This document shows positions 41,019 through 48,595 of a DNA stretch of 57,560 bases, piece after piece; the first letter of the stretch is position 1, and every line of letters starts with the position of its first letter. The DNA lies in NCBI GenBank assembly GCA_964566875.1, contig CAZMJM010000001.1, positions 1 to 57,560 of the forward strand, given 5' to 3'. A program made the position numbers and the translations under genes. The notes below the pieces were generated by a model. That model searched no databases, had not been told where the DNA came from, and saw nothing but the letters and a program-made list of their open reading frames with translations. The stretch comes from CAZEQH01 sp964566875 (GTDB lineage Bacteria > Patescibacteriota > Minisyncoccia > Minisyncoccales > JANBVM01).

Positions 41019-41047
41019 TTGCCTTTTGGGGAAAGAGAGGGTAAAAT
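41019..41047 (+). promoter_or_regulatory. Promoter of the LOG-like gene
   Basis: TTGCCT (41019-41024), 17 bases, TAAAAT (41042-41047). The ATG at 41057 lies near the expected transcription start, so the mRNA is probably leaderless. Confidence 0.5.
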
Positions 41048-41056
41048 GTATTTATT

Positions 41057-41611
41057 ATGCCCTACAAAATTGCGGTATCCGGAGCGGCTCAAATCAATCA
41101 CTGCTGTGATGGAATCGAGGAGATTTCCAGGGAAGTGGGAAGAGAGCTGGCTCGTCAGAAATGTATTTTAATAACCGGCGCCACCACGGGCGTCCCTTAT
41201 TTTTCCGCCCTGGGATTTAAGGAGGTGGGAGGAATATCCATCGGATTTTCTCCGGCTACTTCCGAAGCGGCGCACGTAAAGACCTACAAGCTTCCCATGG
41301 ACCCATTTGACGCCATAGTATATACGGGAGCTGACTACACCGGAAGAAATATCATCATGACCAAGGCGGCCGACGGCGTCATTACCATCTGCGGCCGGAT
41401 GGGAACCCTGCACGAATTTGTCACCGCCTTTGAGATTCAAAAACCCATAGGCGTATTGGAGGGGACGGGGGGGACGGCCGACAAGATAAAGTCTATCCTT
41501 AATGTCCCTTTCAGGGGAACCAAGAAGGTTGCCTACGACGAGGACCCTAAAAAAATCGTTCAGAAGCTCATCGCGCTTATCAAACAGGATAAGAAAAAGG
41601 TCGGAAAATAA
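41057..41611 (+). CDS. LOG/TIGR00725-like Rossmann nucleotide-binding protein
   Basis: The 184-residue protein has the SLOG-type fold: IAVSGAAQ at strand 1, LITGATTGVPYFSALGFKE, the ISIGFSPATSE loop, and GRMGTLHEFVTAFEIQKPIGVL. The last corresponds to the family PGGxGTxxE motif with the catalytic Glu kept. LOG proteins hydrolyse nucleoside monophosphates to free bases, and others bind nucleotides or toxins. The precise substrate cannot be read from sequence. The next gene follows after 15 bases and is probably cotranscribed. Confidence 0.8.
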   Translation: MPYKIAVSGAAQINHCCDGIEEISREVGRELARQKCILITGATTGVPYFSALGFKEVGGISIGFSPATSEAAHVKTYKLPMDPFDAIVYTGADYTGRNIIMTKAADGVITICGRMGTLHEFVTAFEIQKPIGVLEGTGGTADKIKSILNVPFRGTKKVAYDEDPKKIVQKLIALIKQDKKKVGK

Positions 41612-41626
41612 ATAAACAAACATAAT

Positions 41627-41896
41627 ATGCCAGAAAAAAAATCAAGTCCCGAAGGAGATCTGGTCGGCGTTATCAGCCATTATTTCGGGCACATAGGCGT
41701 CGGAGTCATAGAGCTTTCTGGCATCCTGAAGGAGGGAGACAGCATCAGGGTTGTGGGAGGGGAGACCGACTTTGAACAGCAGATTGAATCTATGGAGGTT
41801 GACCATAAAAAGGTCAAGAAAGCAAACAAGGGGGATTCTGTGGGCCTGAAGCTTGATCAAAAGGTTAGGGAGGGATACAAGGTTTATAAAATATGA
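41627..41896 (+). CDS. EF-Tu domain II-like miniprotein
   Basis: The 89-residue beta-barrel protein resembles only the second domain of translational GTPases: VGVISHYFGHIGVGVIELSG, LKEGDSIRVVGG, QQIESMEVDHKKV, and a last strand KVREGYKVYKI. No G domain is present. These stand-alone elongation-factor-like miniproteins are widespread in CPR and some other bacteria; the function is unknown. It is followed by two tandem 20-base hairpin repeats. Confidence 0.85.
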   Translation: MPEKKSSPEGDLVGVISHYFGHIGVGVIELSGILKEGDSIRVVGGETDFEQQIESMEVDHKKVKKANKGDSVGLKLDQKVREGYKVYKI

Positions 41897-41934
41897 GCCT
41901 ACGGGCTCGGGTAAGAGCCTACGGGCTCGGATAA
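41895..41934. repeat. Two tandem 20-base hairpin repeats
   Basis: The unit GAGCCTACGGGCTCGG plus (G/A)TAA occurs twice with 20-base period (41895-41914 and 41915-41934), one position differing. Each unit forms GAGCC/GGCTC around TACG. The first overlaps the stop of the preceding gene. The G+C hairpins lack a T-run. Confidence 0.75.
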
Positions 41935-41956
41935 AAGCGACTCCATCCAATCAATA

Positions 41957-42391
41957 ATGGACTTTCAGATAGTTTATCAATTGGTTTTAGCTACTTTTTT
42001 AGGAGCTCTCATCGGCCTGGAGAGGGAGTATAAAAAGAAGGGAGCTGGACTTCAAACCTATAGCCTGGTTTGTCTTGGGTCATGCCTTTTTACCATTATT
42101 GCCTTCAGTATAGTCTCCGTTTACAGCGACTATTCCAAAATGGTTTTCGATCCCATCAGGGTGATCCAGGCCATAGTGATGGGTATAGGTTTTATCGGGG
42201 CAGGCGTCATTTTCCAGCAGTCTTCCGGAATCGTAGGACTGACGACGGCGGCCGGCCTCTGGGCGGTGTCCGCCATCGGTACGGCGGTGGGAATGAAATT
42301 CTTTTCCCTGTCCGCCTTTGCCACTTTCCTGGTTCTACTGGTTCTGTCAGGCATGGGGATTTTGGAAAAGAAGGTTTTTAATAGGAGTTGA
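41957..42391 (+). CDS. MgtC/SapB-family membrane protein
   Basis: The 144-residue protein has four hydrophobic helices and the family core: LGALIGLEREYKKKGAGLQT, AIVMGIGFIGAGVIF, and GLTTAAGLWAVSAIGTAVG. MgtC proteins influence magnesium homeostasis and ATP synthase activity. This short form lacks the C-terminal cytoplasmic ACT-like domain of Salmonella MgtC. Its stop overlaps the ATG of the EndoQ-like gene by one base. Confidence 0.92.
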   Translation: MDFQIVYQLVLATFLGALIGLEREYKKKGAGLQTYSLVCLGSCLFTIIAFSIVSVYSDYSKMVFDPIRVIQAIVMGIGFIGAGVIFQQSSGIVGLTTAAGLWAVSAIGTAVGMKFFSLSAFATFLVLLVLSGMGILEKKVFNRS

Positions 42392-43641
42392 TGAGGTTTA
42401 CGGCTGACCTTCATCTGCATTCTAAGTATTCTCGAGCCACCTCTCCTCAAATGGAGCTGATAACCCTTGACCGCTGGGCGAGAATCAAGGGGGTTCAGGT
42501 TTTGGGGACAGGCGACTTTACTCATCCCTACTGGATGGAGGATATCAAACAAAAGTTGGAACCTGCAGAGGAAGGTTTTTTTAAAATTAAAAAGCAGTCG
42601 GGGGAATTTACCCGTTTCGTTTTAACGGCCGAAATAAGTTGCATCTATTCAAAGAACGACAGGGTTCGCAAGGTCCATATTCTGGTTTTGGCTCCTTCTA
42701 TCGAAACCGCAGAAGAAATTAATAAAGAGCTGTCCAAGAAAGGAAACCTGTTCGCCGACGGAAGGCCGATATTGGGATTGGACGCCAGAGAGTTGGCCGG
42801 AATAGTTCTGAACGTTTCGGAACAGTGTATGGTTATCCCGGCCCACGTGATGACTCCCTGGTTCGCCCTCTTCGGTTCAAAATCGGGGTTTGATTCTCTT
42901 GAAGAGTGTTTTGAAGAATACTCCGATTCCATCTTTGCCATGGAAACAGGGCTTTCCGCAGACCCGGCGATGATATGGAGATTGGAGGAAGGAGCAAGAT
43001 TGGCCCTGGTTTCCAATTCGGATGCTCATTCCCCGGCCAATATAGGGCGGGAAGCCAACGTTTTTGATACGGCGATGGATTACCGGTCGCTGGTTGCGGC
43101 CATCAAAGATAAGGATAAGAAAAACTTTCTCTACACCATTGAATTTTTTCCCCAGGAGGGAAAGTATCATTACGACGGCCATCGGGCCTGCGGCGTCTGC
43201 TTTTCCCCAGCCGAGTCAAAAAAGGGCAATAACGTCTGTCCCAACTGCGGCCGTCCCCTGACCATAGGAGTGCTGAACAGAATAGAAAAACTGGCGCGGA
43301 AACCCTCCGGTTTCCAGCCGCCTAACGCCCCCTCCTTCAAGAGCCTGGTTCCTTTGCGGGAAATTATCGCCGAGGCCTTAAACGTTGGGTCAAAAACCAA
43401 GAAGGTAAAAGAGTATTATGATGCCCTGACCGGAAAGCTGGGTGGTGAATTGAAAATACTCCTTGAAGCATCCAGGGAAGAGTTGGACTCGGCCTCCACT
43501 CCGGAGATAGCCGAGGGAATTATAAGGGTCCGCGAAGGAAGGGTGACCATAGAGCCCGGTTATGACGGAGTCTATGGAAAGGTCAAGATATTTTCTTCGG
43601 AAGAAAACAGGAATTTATCCAAGCAGGGAATCCTGCTCTAA
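42391..43641 (+). CDS. EndoQ-like PHP-family DNA repair endonuclease
   Basis: The 416-residue protein has a PHP metal site starting MRFTADLHLHSKYSRATSP. GTGDFTHPYW, VLTAEISCIY, HILVLAP, VIPAHVMTPWFALFGSKSGF, METGLSADPAM and LVSNSDAHSP follow. A central Cys4 zinc element, GVCFSP...CPNCGRPLTIGVLNRIEKLA, is the hallmark separating Endonuclease Q from other PHP proteins. EndoQ cleaves 5' of deaminated bases (hypoxanthine, uracil) and abasic sites. It is best known from Thermococcales and a few bacteria. A TTG three bases earlier is possible, but the ATG with AGGAG upstream is preferred. Confidence 0.85.
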   Translation: MRFTADLHLHSKYSRATSPQMELITLDRWARIKGVQVLGTGDFTHPYWMEDIKQKLEPAEEGFFKIKKQSGEFTRFVLTAEISCIYSKNDRVRKVHILVLAPSIETAEEINKELSKKGNLFADGRPILGLDARELAGIVLNVSEQCMVIPAHVMTPWFALFGSKSGFDSLEECFEEYSDSIFAMETGLSADPAMIWRLEEGARLALVSNSDAHSPANIGREANVFDTAMDYRSLVAAIKDKDKKNFLYTIEFFPQEGKYHYDGHRACGVCFSPAESKKGNNVCPNCGRPLTIGVLNRIEKLARKPSGFQPPNAPSFKSLVPLREIIAEALNVGSKTKKVKEYYDALTGKLGGELKILLEASREELDSASTPEIAEGIIRVREGRVTIEPGYDGVYGKVKIFSSEENRNLSKQGILL

Positions 43642-43646
43642 CTCTT

Positions 43647-44561
43647 ATGACGATAGGTATTCCCAAGGCCCTAATCTATTGGAAGAGACCGTTTTTTTGG
43701 GAGGAGTTTTTCCGGGCTCTGGGTTTTAATATCTTATTTTCGCCGCCCACCAACAAGGAGATAGTGGAGATGGGGGTGAAGAGAGCCGACCCGGAAACCT
43801 GCTTTTCCAATAAGGTATACTGGGGCCACCTCATCTGGCTGGACGGAAAGTGCGACCTTATTTTTGTGCCGCGCCTGAAGACCAATGAGATGAAGCTGGA
43901 GTACTGCCCGAAATTTTTCGGAGTTCCGGACCTGGCACGTATCCTGGTGTCCACGCCCCTCCTGACCCTTACGCTGGACCAGAAAAAACAGACTTTCCGT
44001 AAAAGCCTGGAGCGGCTAGGGCGCCAGCTCGGGAAAAGTGTCCAGGAGGTAAGGGAAGCTTTAAGTAAAGCACTTTTGGTTGAGAAGAGGAAAAAGCACG
44101 AGAGGGAAGAAAGATTTTTCAGCAAATTGGCTTCTAAAAAACCTAAAATCGTCTTAATTTCTCATCCCTACAACCTATACGATACTTACGTCAACCTAAG
44201 AGCCGGAGAAAAACTGCTGGGATTGGGAGTTCAGCCGTTGATACTTGAAGAGCTGCCGGTAAGACACCGGAGATTCCTCCCTAAGATTAAAGGCGTTCCT
44301 GCCGACCTGTCCGACGTGGACTTCCATTGGGAATTTGCCGAAGAAATGGTTGAAAAAATCAAGGAAATCTTTAAATATGATATTACGGGTGGGGTGGAAA
44401 TATCCTCCTTCCAGTGCGGCTGTGACGGGGTTATTAAAGAAATGGTGGAGGGTGAATTCAGAAAGAGGAAGACCCCTTTCCTTTACCTGATTATTGACGA
44501 ACAGACGGGTGAGGCTGGCCTCCAGACCAGGCTGGAGGCTTTCGTGGATACCCTACATTAA
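43647..44561 (+). CDS. 2-hydroxyacyl-CoA dehydratase-like (DUF2229) component 1
   Basis: The 304-residue protein begins MTIGIPKALIYWKRPFFWEEF, the DUF2229 opening. It has DPETCFSNKVYWGHLIWL, LKTNEMKLEYCPKFFGVPD, PKIVLISHPYNLYDTYVN, and near the end SFQCGCDGVIKEMVE and IIDEQTGEAGLQTRLEAF. Conserved Cys residues suggest a 4Fe-4S cluster. In many anaerobes this region is fused into one large protein with the activase; here the parts are separate genes. Substrate unknown. First of a three-gene run with 4-base spacings or overlaps. Confidence 0.8.
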   Translation: MTIGIPKALIYWKRPFFWEEFFRALGFNILFSPPTNKEIVEMGVKRADPETCFSNKVYWGHLIWLDGKCDLIFVPRLKTNEMKLEYCPKFFGVPDLARILVSTPLLTLTLDQKKQTFRKSLERLGRQLGKSVQEVREALSKALLVEKRKKHEREERFFSKLASKKPKIVLISHPYNLYDTYVNLRAGEKLLGLGVQPLILEELPVRHRRFLPKIKGVPADLSDVDFHWEFAEEMVEKIKEIFKYDITGGVEISSFQCGCDGVIKEMVEGEFRKRKTPFLYLIIDEQTGEAGLQTRLEAFVDTLH

Positions 44562-44565
44562 TATT

Positions 44566-45657
44566 ATGTCCAAAGAAAAAACCATAGTTACCTTTGCCGG
44601 ATGGGGCAATTATACGACGGCCTTCAAGACCCTCTTTGAACAGTTGGGGCTGGAGGTTATTCCGCCGGAAAAGACCAATGCCCGGACCGTCTCCGAAGGA
44701 GCTAAACTGGTTCCGGAGATGTTTTGTTTTCCCATGAAGGCTACCATCGGCAATTACCTGCCCGCTCTGAAAAAGGGAGCCAACACCATTTTTATGGTTC
44801 AAAACGTGGGAGGTTCATGCCGCCAGAGGTATTACGGAGCTATTCAGGACAAAATCTTAAGGGAAAACGGCTGGGACGTTGATTTTATTGACCTGAAAAT
44901 AACCCCGAAAAATATTTATAAGAAGATCAAAAACGTTTCCGGTGCCTCATTCTTTCAAATCCTCAGGGCGGCCAGGATATTTTTTAAGAAACTTTGGCTT
45001 ATAGAGAAGGTAGATAAGAAGGCCCAGTATTACCGTCCGCGGGAGGTCCAGGCAGGGGCGACGGATAGGCTGGTGGATTATTTTCTGGTCAGGATGGAGA
45101 AAGCGGGCCGGGTGGAAGAACTGTTGAAGCTTGAAAAAGAAATGACGGGAAAGATGCTCAAGATAGAAATAGACGAGGGGAAGTCCGTACCGAGGGTGGG
45201 GCTCATCGGAGAGATATACACGGTTAGCGACCCCAATATTAATTTCGGGGTGGAAAGGAAATTAGGAAGGGAAGGTATCGAAGTGCACCGCGAAATGGAC
45301 GTTACCTATCACATAAAAAAAATAATCTTCCCATGGAAAGACTGGGTTATTCAGGGGAAAATAAATCCCTACTTAAAATCCACCGTCGGCGGTCACGGCC
45401 GGGACGCCATCTACGAGATGATTAATTATGCAGAAAAAGGTTTTGATGGAATGGTTCATCTGCTGCCCTTCGGCTGTATGCCTGAAGTGACGGTCAGGCC
45501 CATCCTGGAAAACATCCACAAGGAAAAAGGCATTCCCTTCCTGTCACTTTCTCTGGACGAGCAGGTGGCGGAGGCGGGCATCGATACCCGTTTGGAAGCT
45601 TTCGTAGATGTTGTCAAAAACTATCACAAGCAGTATAATCAGCGCAGTTTATCATGA
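44566..45657 (+). CDS. 2-hydroxyacyl-CoA dehydratase-like component 2 (HgdB/COG3581-type)
   Basis: The 363-residue protein runs from the ATG at 44566. A longer frame from 44494 overlaps the previous gene and adds unconserved residues. It contains VPEMFCFPMKATIGNYLPAL, NVGGSCRQRYYGAIQD, PRVGLIGEIYTVSDPNINF, LLPFGCMPEVTVRPIL, and LSLDEQVAEAGIDTRLEAF. Conserved Cys in FCFPMK, GSCR and FGCMPE likely hold an iron-sulfur cluster. The shared DEQ-EAG--TRLEAF ending shows it is paralogous to component 1. Together they resemble the alpha/beta pair of radical dehydratases or double-cubane cluster proteins. Confidence 0.8.
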   Translation: MSKEKTIVTFAGWGNYTTAFKTLFEQLGLEVIPPEKTNARTVSEGAKLVPEMFCFPMKATIGNYLPALKKGANTIFMVQNVGGSCRQRYYGAIQDKILRENGWDVDFIDLKITPKNIYKKIKNVSGASFFQILRAARIFFKKLWLIEKVDKKAQYYRPREVQAGATDRLVDYFLVRMEKAGRVEELLKLEKEMTGKMLKIEIDEGKSVPRVGLIGEIYTVSDPNINFGVERKLGREGIEVHREMDVTYHIKKIIFPWKDWVIQGKINPYLKSTVGGHGRDAIYEMINYAEKGFDGMVHLLPFGCMPEVTVRPILENIHKEKGIPFLSLSLDEQVAEAGIDTRLEAFVDVVKNYHKQYNQRSLS

Positions 45658-46631
45658 AGACTTATCTGGGCATAGACGTCGGGTCCATCTCTACCAAGCT
45701 GGTTTTAATAAACCAAAAAGGGGAGATACTCTACCATCTGTACAAAAGGACGGAGGGTAATCCCATTAACGCCGTTCAAAAGGGCCTGAAGCATCTGCAG
45801 GGCTATCTTGAAGAAAAGAACCTGGACGCGGAGATAACCGGCGTGGGGACCACGGGTTCCGCGCGGCATCTGGCGGGGGTCATTACGGGTGCCGACCTGA
45901 TTAAAAACGAAATCACGGCCCATGCCAAGGGCACTTCTTTTCTGGTACCCGACGTCAGAACCATCATAGAAATAGGGGGACAGGATTCTAAGATTATAGT
46001 TTTGGAAGATGGGGTGGCAGTGGATTTTGCCATGAATCTGATATGCGCCGCCGGCACCGGCTCTTTCCTTGATGCCCAGGCTTTCCGCCTTAAAATACCC
46101 ATTGAACAATTCGGAGGTTTAGCCCTGAAATCTCAAAAGCCGACTAACATCGGTTCCCGATGTACGGTCTTTTGTGAATCCGACATGATTCACAAGCAGC
46201 AGATAGGGCACCGGGTAGAAGACATCGTGGCCGGTTTGTGTCAGGGTTTGGCGAGAAACTTTTTAGCTAATGTGGCCAAGGGCAAGAATATAAATTCTCC
46301 CATAGTCTTTCTGGGAGGCGTTTCCCAGAACATAGGTATGAGAAAGGCTTTTGAAAACGCCCTGCAGCAGGAAGTCATCGTTCCTGATTATAACACCGTT
46401 ATGGGAGCCTTCGGGGCAGCCTTACTGGTTAAGGAGTCCGTTCCAGAGAAAACGAAATTTTTGGGATTTGAGGTTTCTGATAAAAACATCCAATGCACTT
46501 CTTTCCAGTGCGATGGATGCCCTAATCACTGCGAGGTTATAGAAGCCAAGATAGAAGGCAAGACCATGGCCCGCTGGGGAGACCGCTGCGGAAAATGGTC
46601 CAACGTTTCACGGTCCAGTTCTCTTTCCTGA
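45654..46631 (+). CDS. 2-hydroxyacyl-CoA dehydratase activase (HgdC/BadF-BcrD ATPase)
   Basis: The 325-residue ASKHA ATPase reads YLGIDVGSISTKLVLI, TTGSARHLAG, EIGGQDSKIIVL, then CAAGTGSFLDAQ and SRCTVFCESDMIH. The Cys of the latter two bind the 4Fe-4S cluster between two monomers, and LGGVSQNIGM follows. ATP hydrolysis drives low-potential electron transfer to the dehydratase partner, here the two upstream proteins. The C-terminal extension with CTSFQCDGCPNHCEV is an extra Cys motif that could hold another cluster. Translationally coupled to component 2 (ATGA). The system implies anaerobic redox chemistry. Confidence 0.9.
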   Translation: MKTYLGIDVGSISTKLVLINQKGEILYHLYKRTEGNPINAVQKGLKHLQGYLEEKNLDAEITGVGTTGSARHLAGVITGADLIKNEITAHAKGTSFLVPDVRTIIEIGGQDSKIIVLEDGVAVDFAMNLICAAGTGSFLDAQAFRLKIPIEQFGGLALKSQKPTNIGSRCTVFCESDMIHKQQIGHRVEDIVAGLCQGLARNFLANVAKGKNINSPIVFLGGVSQNIGMRKAFENALQQEVIVPDYNTVMGAFGAALLVKESVPEKTKFLGFEVSDKNIQCTSFQCDGCPNHCEVIEAKIEGKTMARWGDRCGKWSNVSRSSSLS

Positions 46632-46644
46632 AGCGAAGTTTATT

Positions 46645-47679
46645 CTATCGGTTGGGTCTTTGGGGCATCCATATAATATTATTCCCCTGAACGTCAAATT
46701 TCCCTTCCGCGAACTTTTCAATCACCCACATATTGGTTCTGGCGTGACTGGTTATCTCTGAGGTCTTTACCTCTATTTTTTTGGGATGCAGGACGAGAAA
46801 AGGAAGGATTTGGTCCGTCAGGTGTCTGTCCAGACAGGCGCCGGTTTTTTCTTCGGCCAGCAAATTGACCGCCGCTTCCTTTCCCACTTCTTCAGCTCTC
46901 TTGCCTAAAGTTCCTAAAACGTCCGCACCCAGAACCGTCCTGGCGAATTCCGCCGTCAGACAAACGTGGCTTCCCGGGGAGGAGGTTCTATAATACCTTG
47001 TCTCGGCTTGAACGGGAAGGCCCTTCAAGCCGCCCAGTATCTCCCTGGCTCCCCTGGCCTGGCGCTCGGCAACTTTCTTGTCCCGTAAAGAAGAAGATGC
47101 ACCCGACAAAACCGATATCTTTGTAAGTTCTCCTCTTTCAATGAAGGGGCGGAGCTTCAAGGCGGAAGGGCTAATTCTTAAGCTTACCTCCGCGCCTCCT
47201 TCCGGGTAATAGCCCTTCTTTTTGGTTTCCACCTCTATTTCAGCTCCCATTTTACACAGTAAACTGAGAAAGACACGCTGGAAGAAATCCCATGAAGGAG
47301 CAAAAAAAGTATCGGTAGCTCCTCCTCTCACCTTAATTTCAGTGGGAGATGGGGCAAGGAGAACCGGAAGTATCAGGGCCTGGAGCACCAGCGGGATGCT
47401 ACAGGCCGTCTCCAGCCTTATAGTCAGAGATTTTTGTGTTGAGGTGCCGGGAAAAAACTGTATTGTTCTGCTCCCCAGCGAATCACCCTTCACCTCTCCG
47501 CCGCATAATTCGGAGGCGCTTCTCAGGGCTGCCAGATGCTGATGGCCCAGACCTGGCTTTTCCCTTCCCTCCCGGAGGCGGGAAACCTCAAAAGGCTTTT
47601 TAAAGGCGATTGCCAGGGCGAGAGCGGTCCGGAGGATCTGTCCGCCCCCCTCCATTTTTGAACCGTCTATTGTAATCAT
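46645..47679 (-). CDS. rtcA: RNA 3'-terminal phosphate cyclase RtcA
   Basis: The 344-residue enzyme converts RNA 3'-phosphate ends to 2',3'-cyclic phosphates via a covalent AMP-His. It starts MITIDGSKMEGGGQILRTAL and has PGLGHQHLAALRSA, GGATDTFFAPSWDFF, and GGAEVSLRI. The C-terminal TGACLDRHLTDQILPFLVL contains the AMP-accepting His in the DRH-like position. It makes the kind of end that RtcB (33.5 kb) can seal. The genes are 11 kb apart rather than in one operon. Convergent with the activase. Confidence 0.95.
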   Translation of the reverse strand: MITIDGSKMEGGGQILRTALALAIAFKKPFEVSRLREGREKPGLGHQHLAALRSASELCGGEVKGDSLGSRTIQFFPGTSTQKSLTIRLETACSIPLVLQALILPVLLAPSPTEIKVRGGATDTFFAPSWDFFQRVFLSLLCKMGAEIEVETKKKGYYPEGGAEVSLRISPSALKLRPFIERGELTKISVLSGASSSLRDKKVAERQARGAREILGGLKGLPVQAETRYYRTSSPGSHVCLTAEFARTVLGADVLGTLGKRAEEVGKEAAVNLLAEEKTGACLDRHLTDQILPFLVLHPKKIEVKTSEITSHARTNMWVIEKFAEGKFDVQGNNIIWMPQRPNR

Positions 47680-47767
47680 ATATTAATCCTGATTATTTTA
47701 TTCTAAAAGAAAGAATTTAATTTTTAAAGACCGCCAGGGCAATTGGGTTTTGGCTGGAAGGTTAATC

Positions 47768-47795
47768 TTGACAAGTCTATCAGTCCCGTTATAAT
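47768..47795 (+). promoter_or_regulatory. Promoter of the greA leader
   Basis: TTGACA (47768-47773), 16 bases, TATAAT (47790-47795): both boxes fully consensus, the best promoter in the window. Confidence 0.8.
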
Positions 47796-47801
47796 AGAAC
47801 A

Positions 47802-48003
47802 AGCTTTAGTAAGCATAAGCGGCAGACAGCCTTTATGAACCGATACGGCAGCCAAAAATTTTTTTTCATGCTAACCGGGATAAAAACCTGGAGATACGAC
47901 GTCTCCATCACTTGCGGAGAGATTTGCGAGAGGTTTAGTAAGAAAAGCCGCTAACACTACCATCAAAACTTACTACTAGGCCTCTCACCCAAAGAGGCCT
48001 TTT
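47802..48003 (+). ncRNA. Structured greA leader RNA ending in a terminator (riboswitch/attenuator or GraL-like)
   Basis: About 200 bases from a perfect promoter to an intrinsic terminator (AGGCCTCT 47978-47985 / AGAGGCCT 47993-48000, then TTTT). Long-range helix TAGTAAG (47907 minus 100, i.e. 47807-47813)/CTTACTA (47969-47975) encloses AGCGGC (47818-47823)/GCCGCT (47947-47952). Inside are CCGGG/CCTGG and GGAGA/TCTCC hairpins. The greA ATG is 12 bases past the terminator's T-run, so greA must be transcribed through it. E. coli greA likewise has a leader terminator producing GraL RNA, but that RNA is far shorter. No standard riboswitch class recognised. Confidence 0.65.
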
Positions 48004-48015
48004 CGCTTCAAAACC

Positions 48016-48489
48016 ATGGAAAACAAGTTCTACCTTACCAAGGAGGGATTAAAAAAACTTCAGAAAGAGTATCAGGACTTGAGAAAGATTAAGTTTGCCA
48101 AAACCACGGGAGAAACCCCGGCTGCTTTGCATTCCGAGGACCTGAACCCGGAGTACCTCTCATTTAGGGAAGACTTGAGTTTTTTGGAGACCAGAATCGT
48201 GGAGCTTACCAACATCCTTAAGAACGCCGAAACGATAAAAAAACCGCGGAAGAATGAAAGGGATATGGTATCCCTGGGAGCTACGGTTACCCTGCAGGAA
48301 GCGGACGGACAGATCAACGAGTTTATGATAGTGGGTACCCTTGAAGCCAACCCCGGCGAAGGTAAAATTTCTTCAGCCTCTCCCATCGGCAGAACCCTGC
48401 TTGGTCACCGCAAGGGAGAGGAGGTGGTAATTACTTCTCCCATCAAGGTTGTTTATAAAATCAAGGACGTCAAATACCGCTCCATATAG
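48016..48489 (+). CDS. greA: Transcription elongation factor GreA
   Basis: The 157-residue factor enters the RNA polymerase secondary channel and stimulates cleavage of backtracked RNA. The N-terminal coiled coil starts MENKFYLTKEGLKKLQKEY, with acidic tip residues in SEDLNPEY (family DLSENAEY). The C-terminal FKBP-like domain has VSLGATVTLQEADG, ISSASPIGRTLLGHRKGEEV and IKDVKY. Normal length. No Shine-Dalgarno between the leader terminator and ATG. Confidence 0.95.
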   Translation: MENKFYLTKEGLKKLQKEYQDLRKIKFAKTTGETPAALHSEDLNPEYLSFREDLSFLETRIVELTNILKNAETIKKPRKNERDMVSLGATVTLQEADGQINEFMIVGTLEANPGEGKISSASPIGRTLLGHRKGEEVVITSPIKVVYKIKDVKYRSI

Positions 48490-48520
48490 GCGGGTGAGGT
48501 TTGACTATCTCTCATAAATT

Positions 48521-48559
48521 AGGATAATATACTCAGGAGAGCTCTGAGTATATTATCCT
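48521..48559. repeat. Perfect 15-bp inverted repeat overlapping a promoter
   Basis: AGGATAATATACTCA (48521-48535) and TGAGTATATTATCCT (48545-48559) are perfect reverse complements separated by 9 bases. TTGACT (48501-48506) upstream with the ATAATA in the left arm forms a promoter-like pair. No T-run follows, so an operator or RNA hairpin fits better than a terminator. It lies 37 bases before the HD gene. Confidence 0.75.
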
Positions 48560-48595
48560 GTTAGGCAGAGGTTAAATTCGGAATTAGCAAACCTT

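Noticed and set aside
44494..44565. Longer start of the second dehydratase-like gene
   Set aside because: It lies inside the first component's coding region and is not similar to the family N-terminus; ATG 44566 directly follows the upstream stop.
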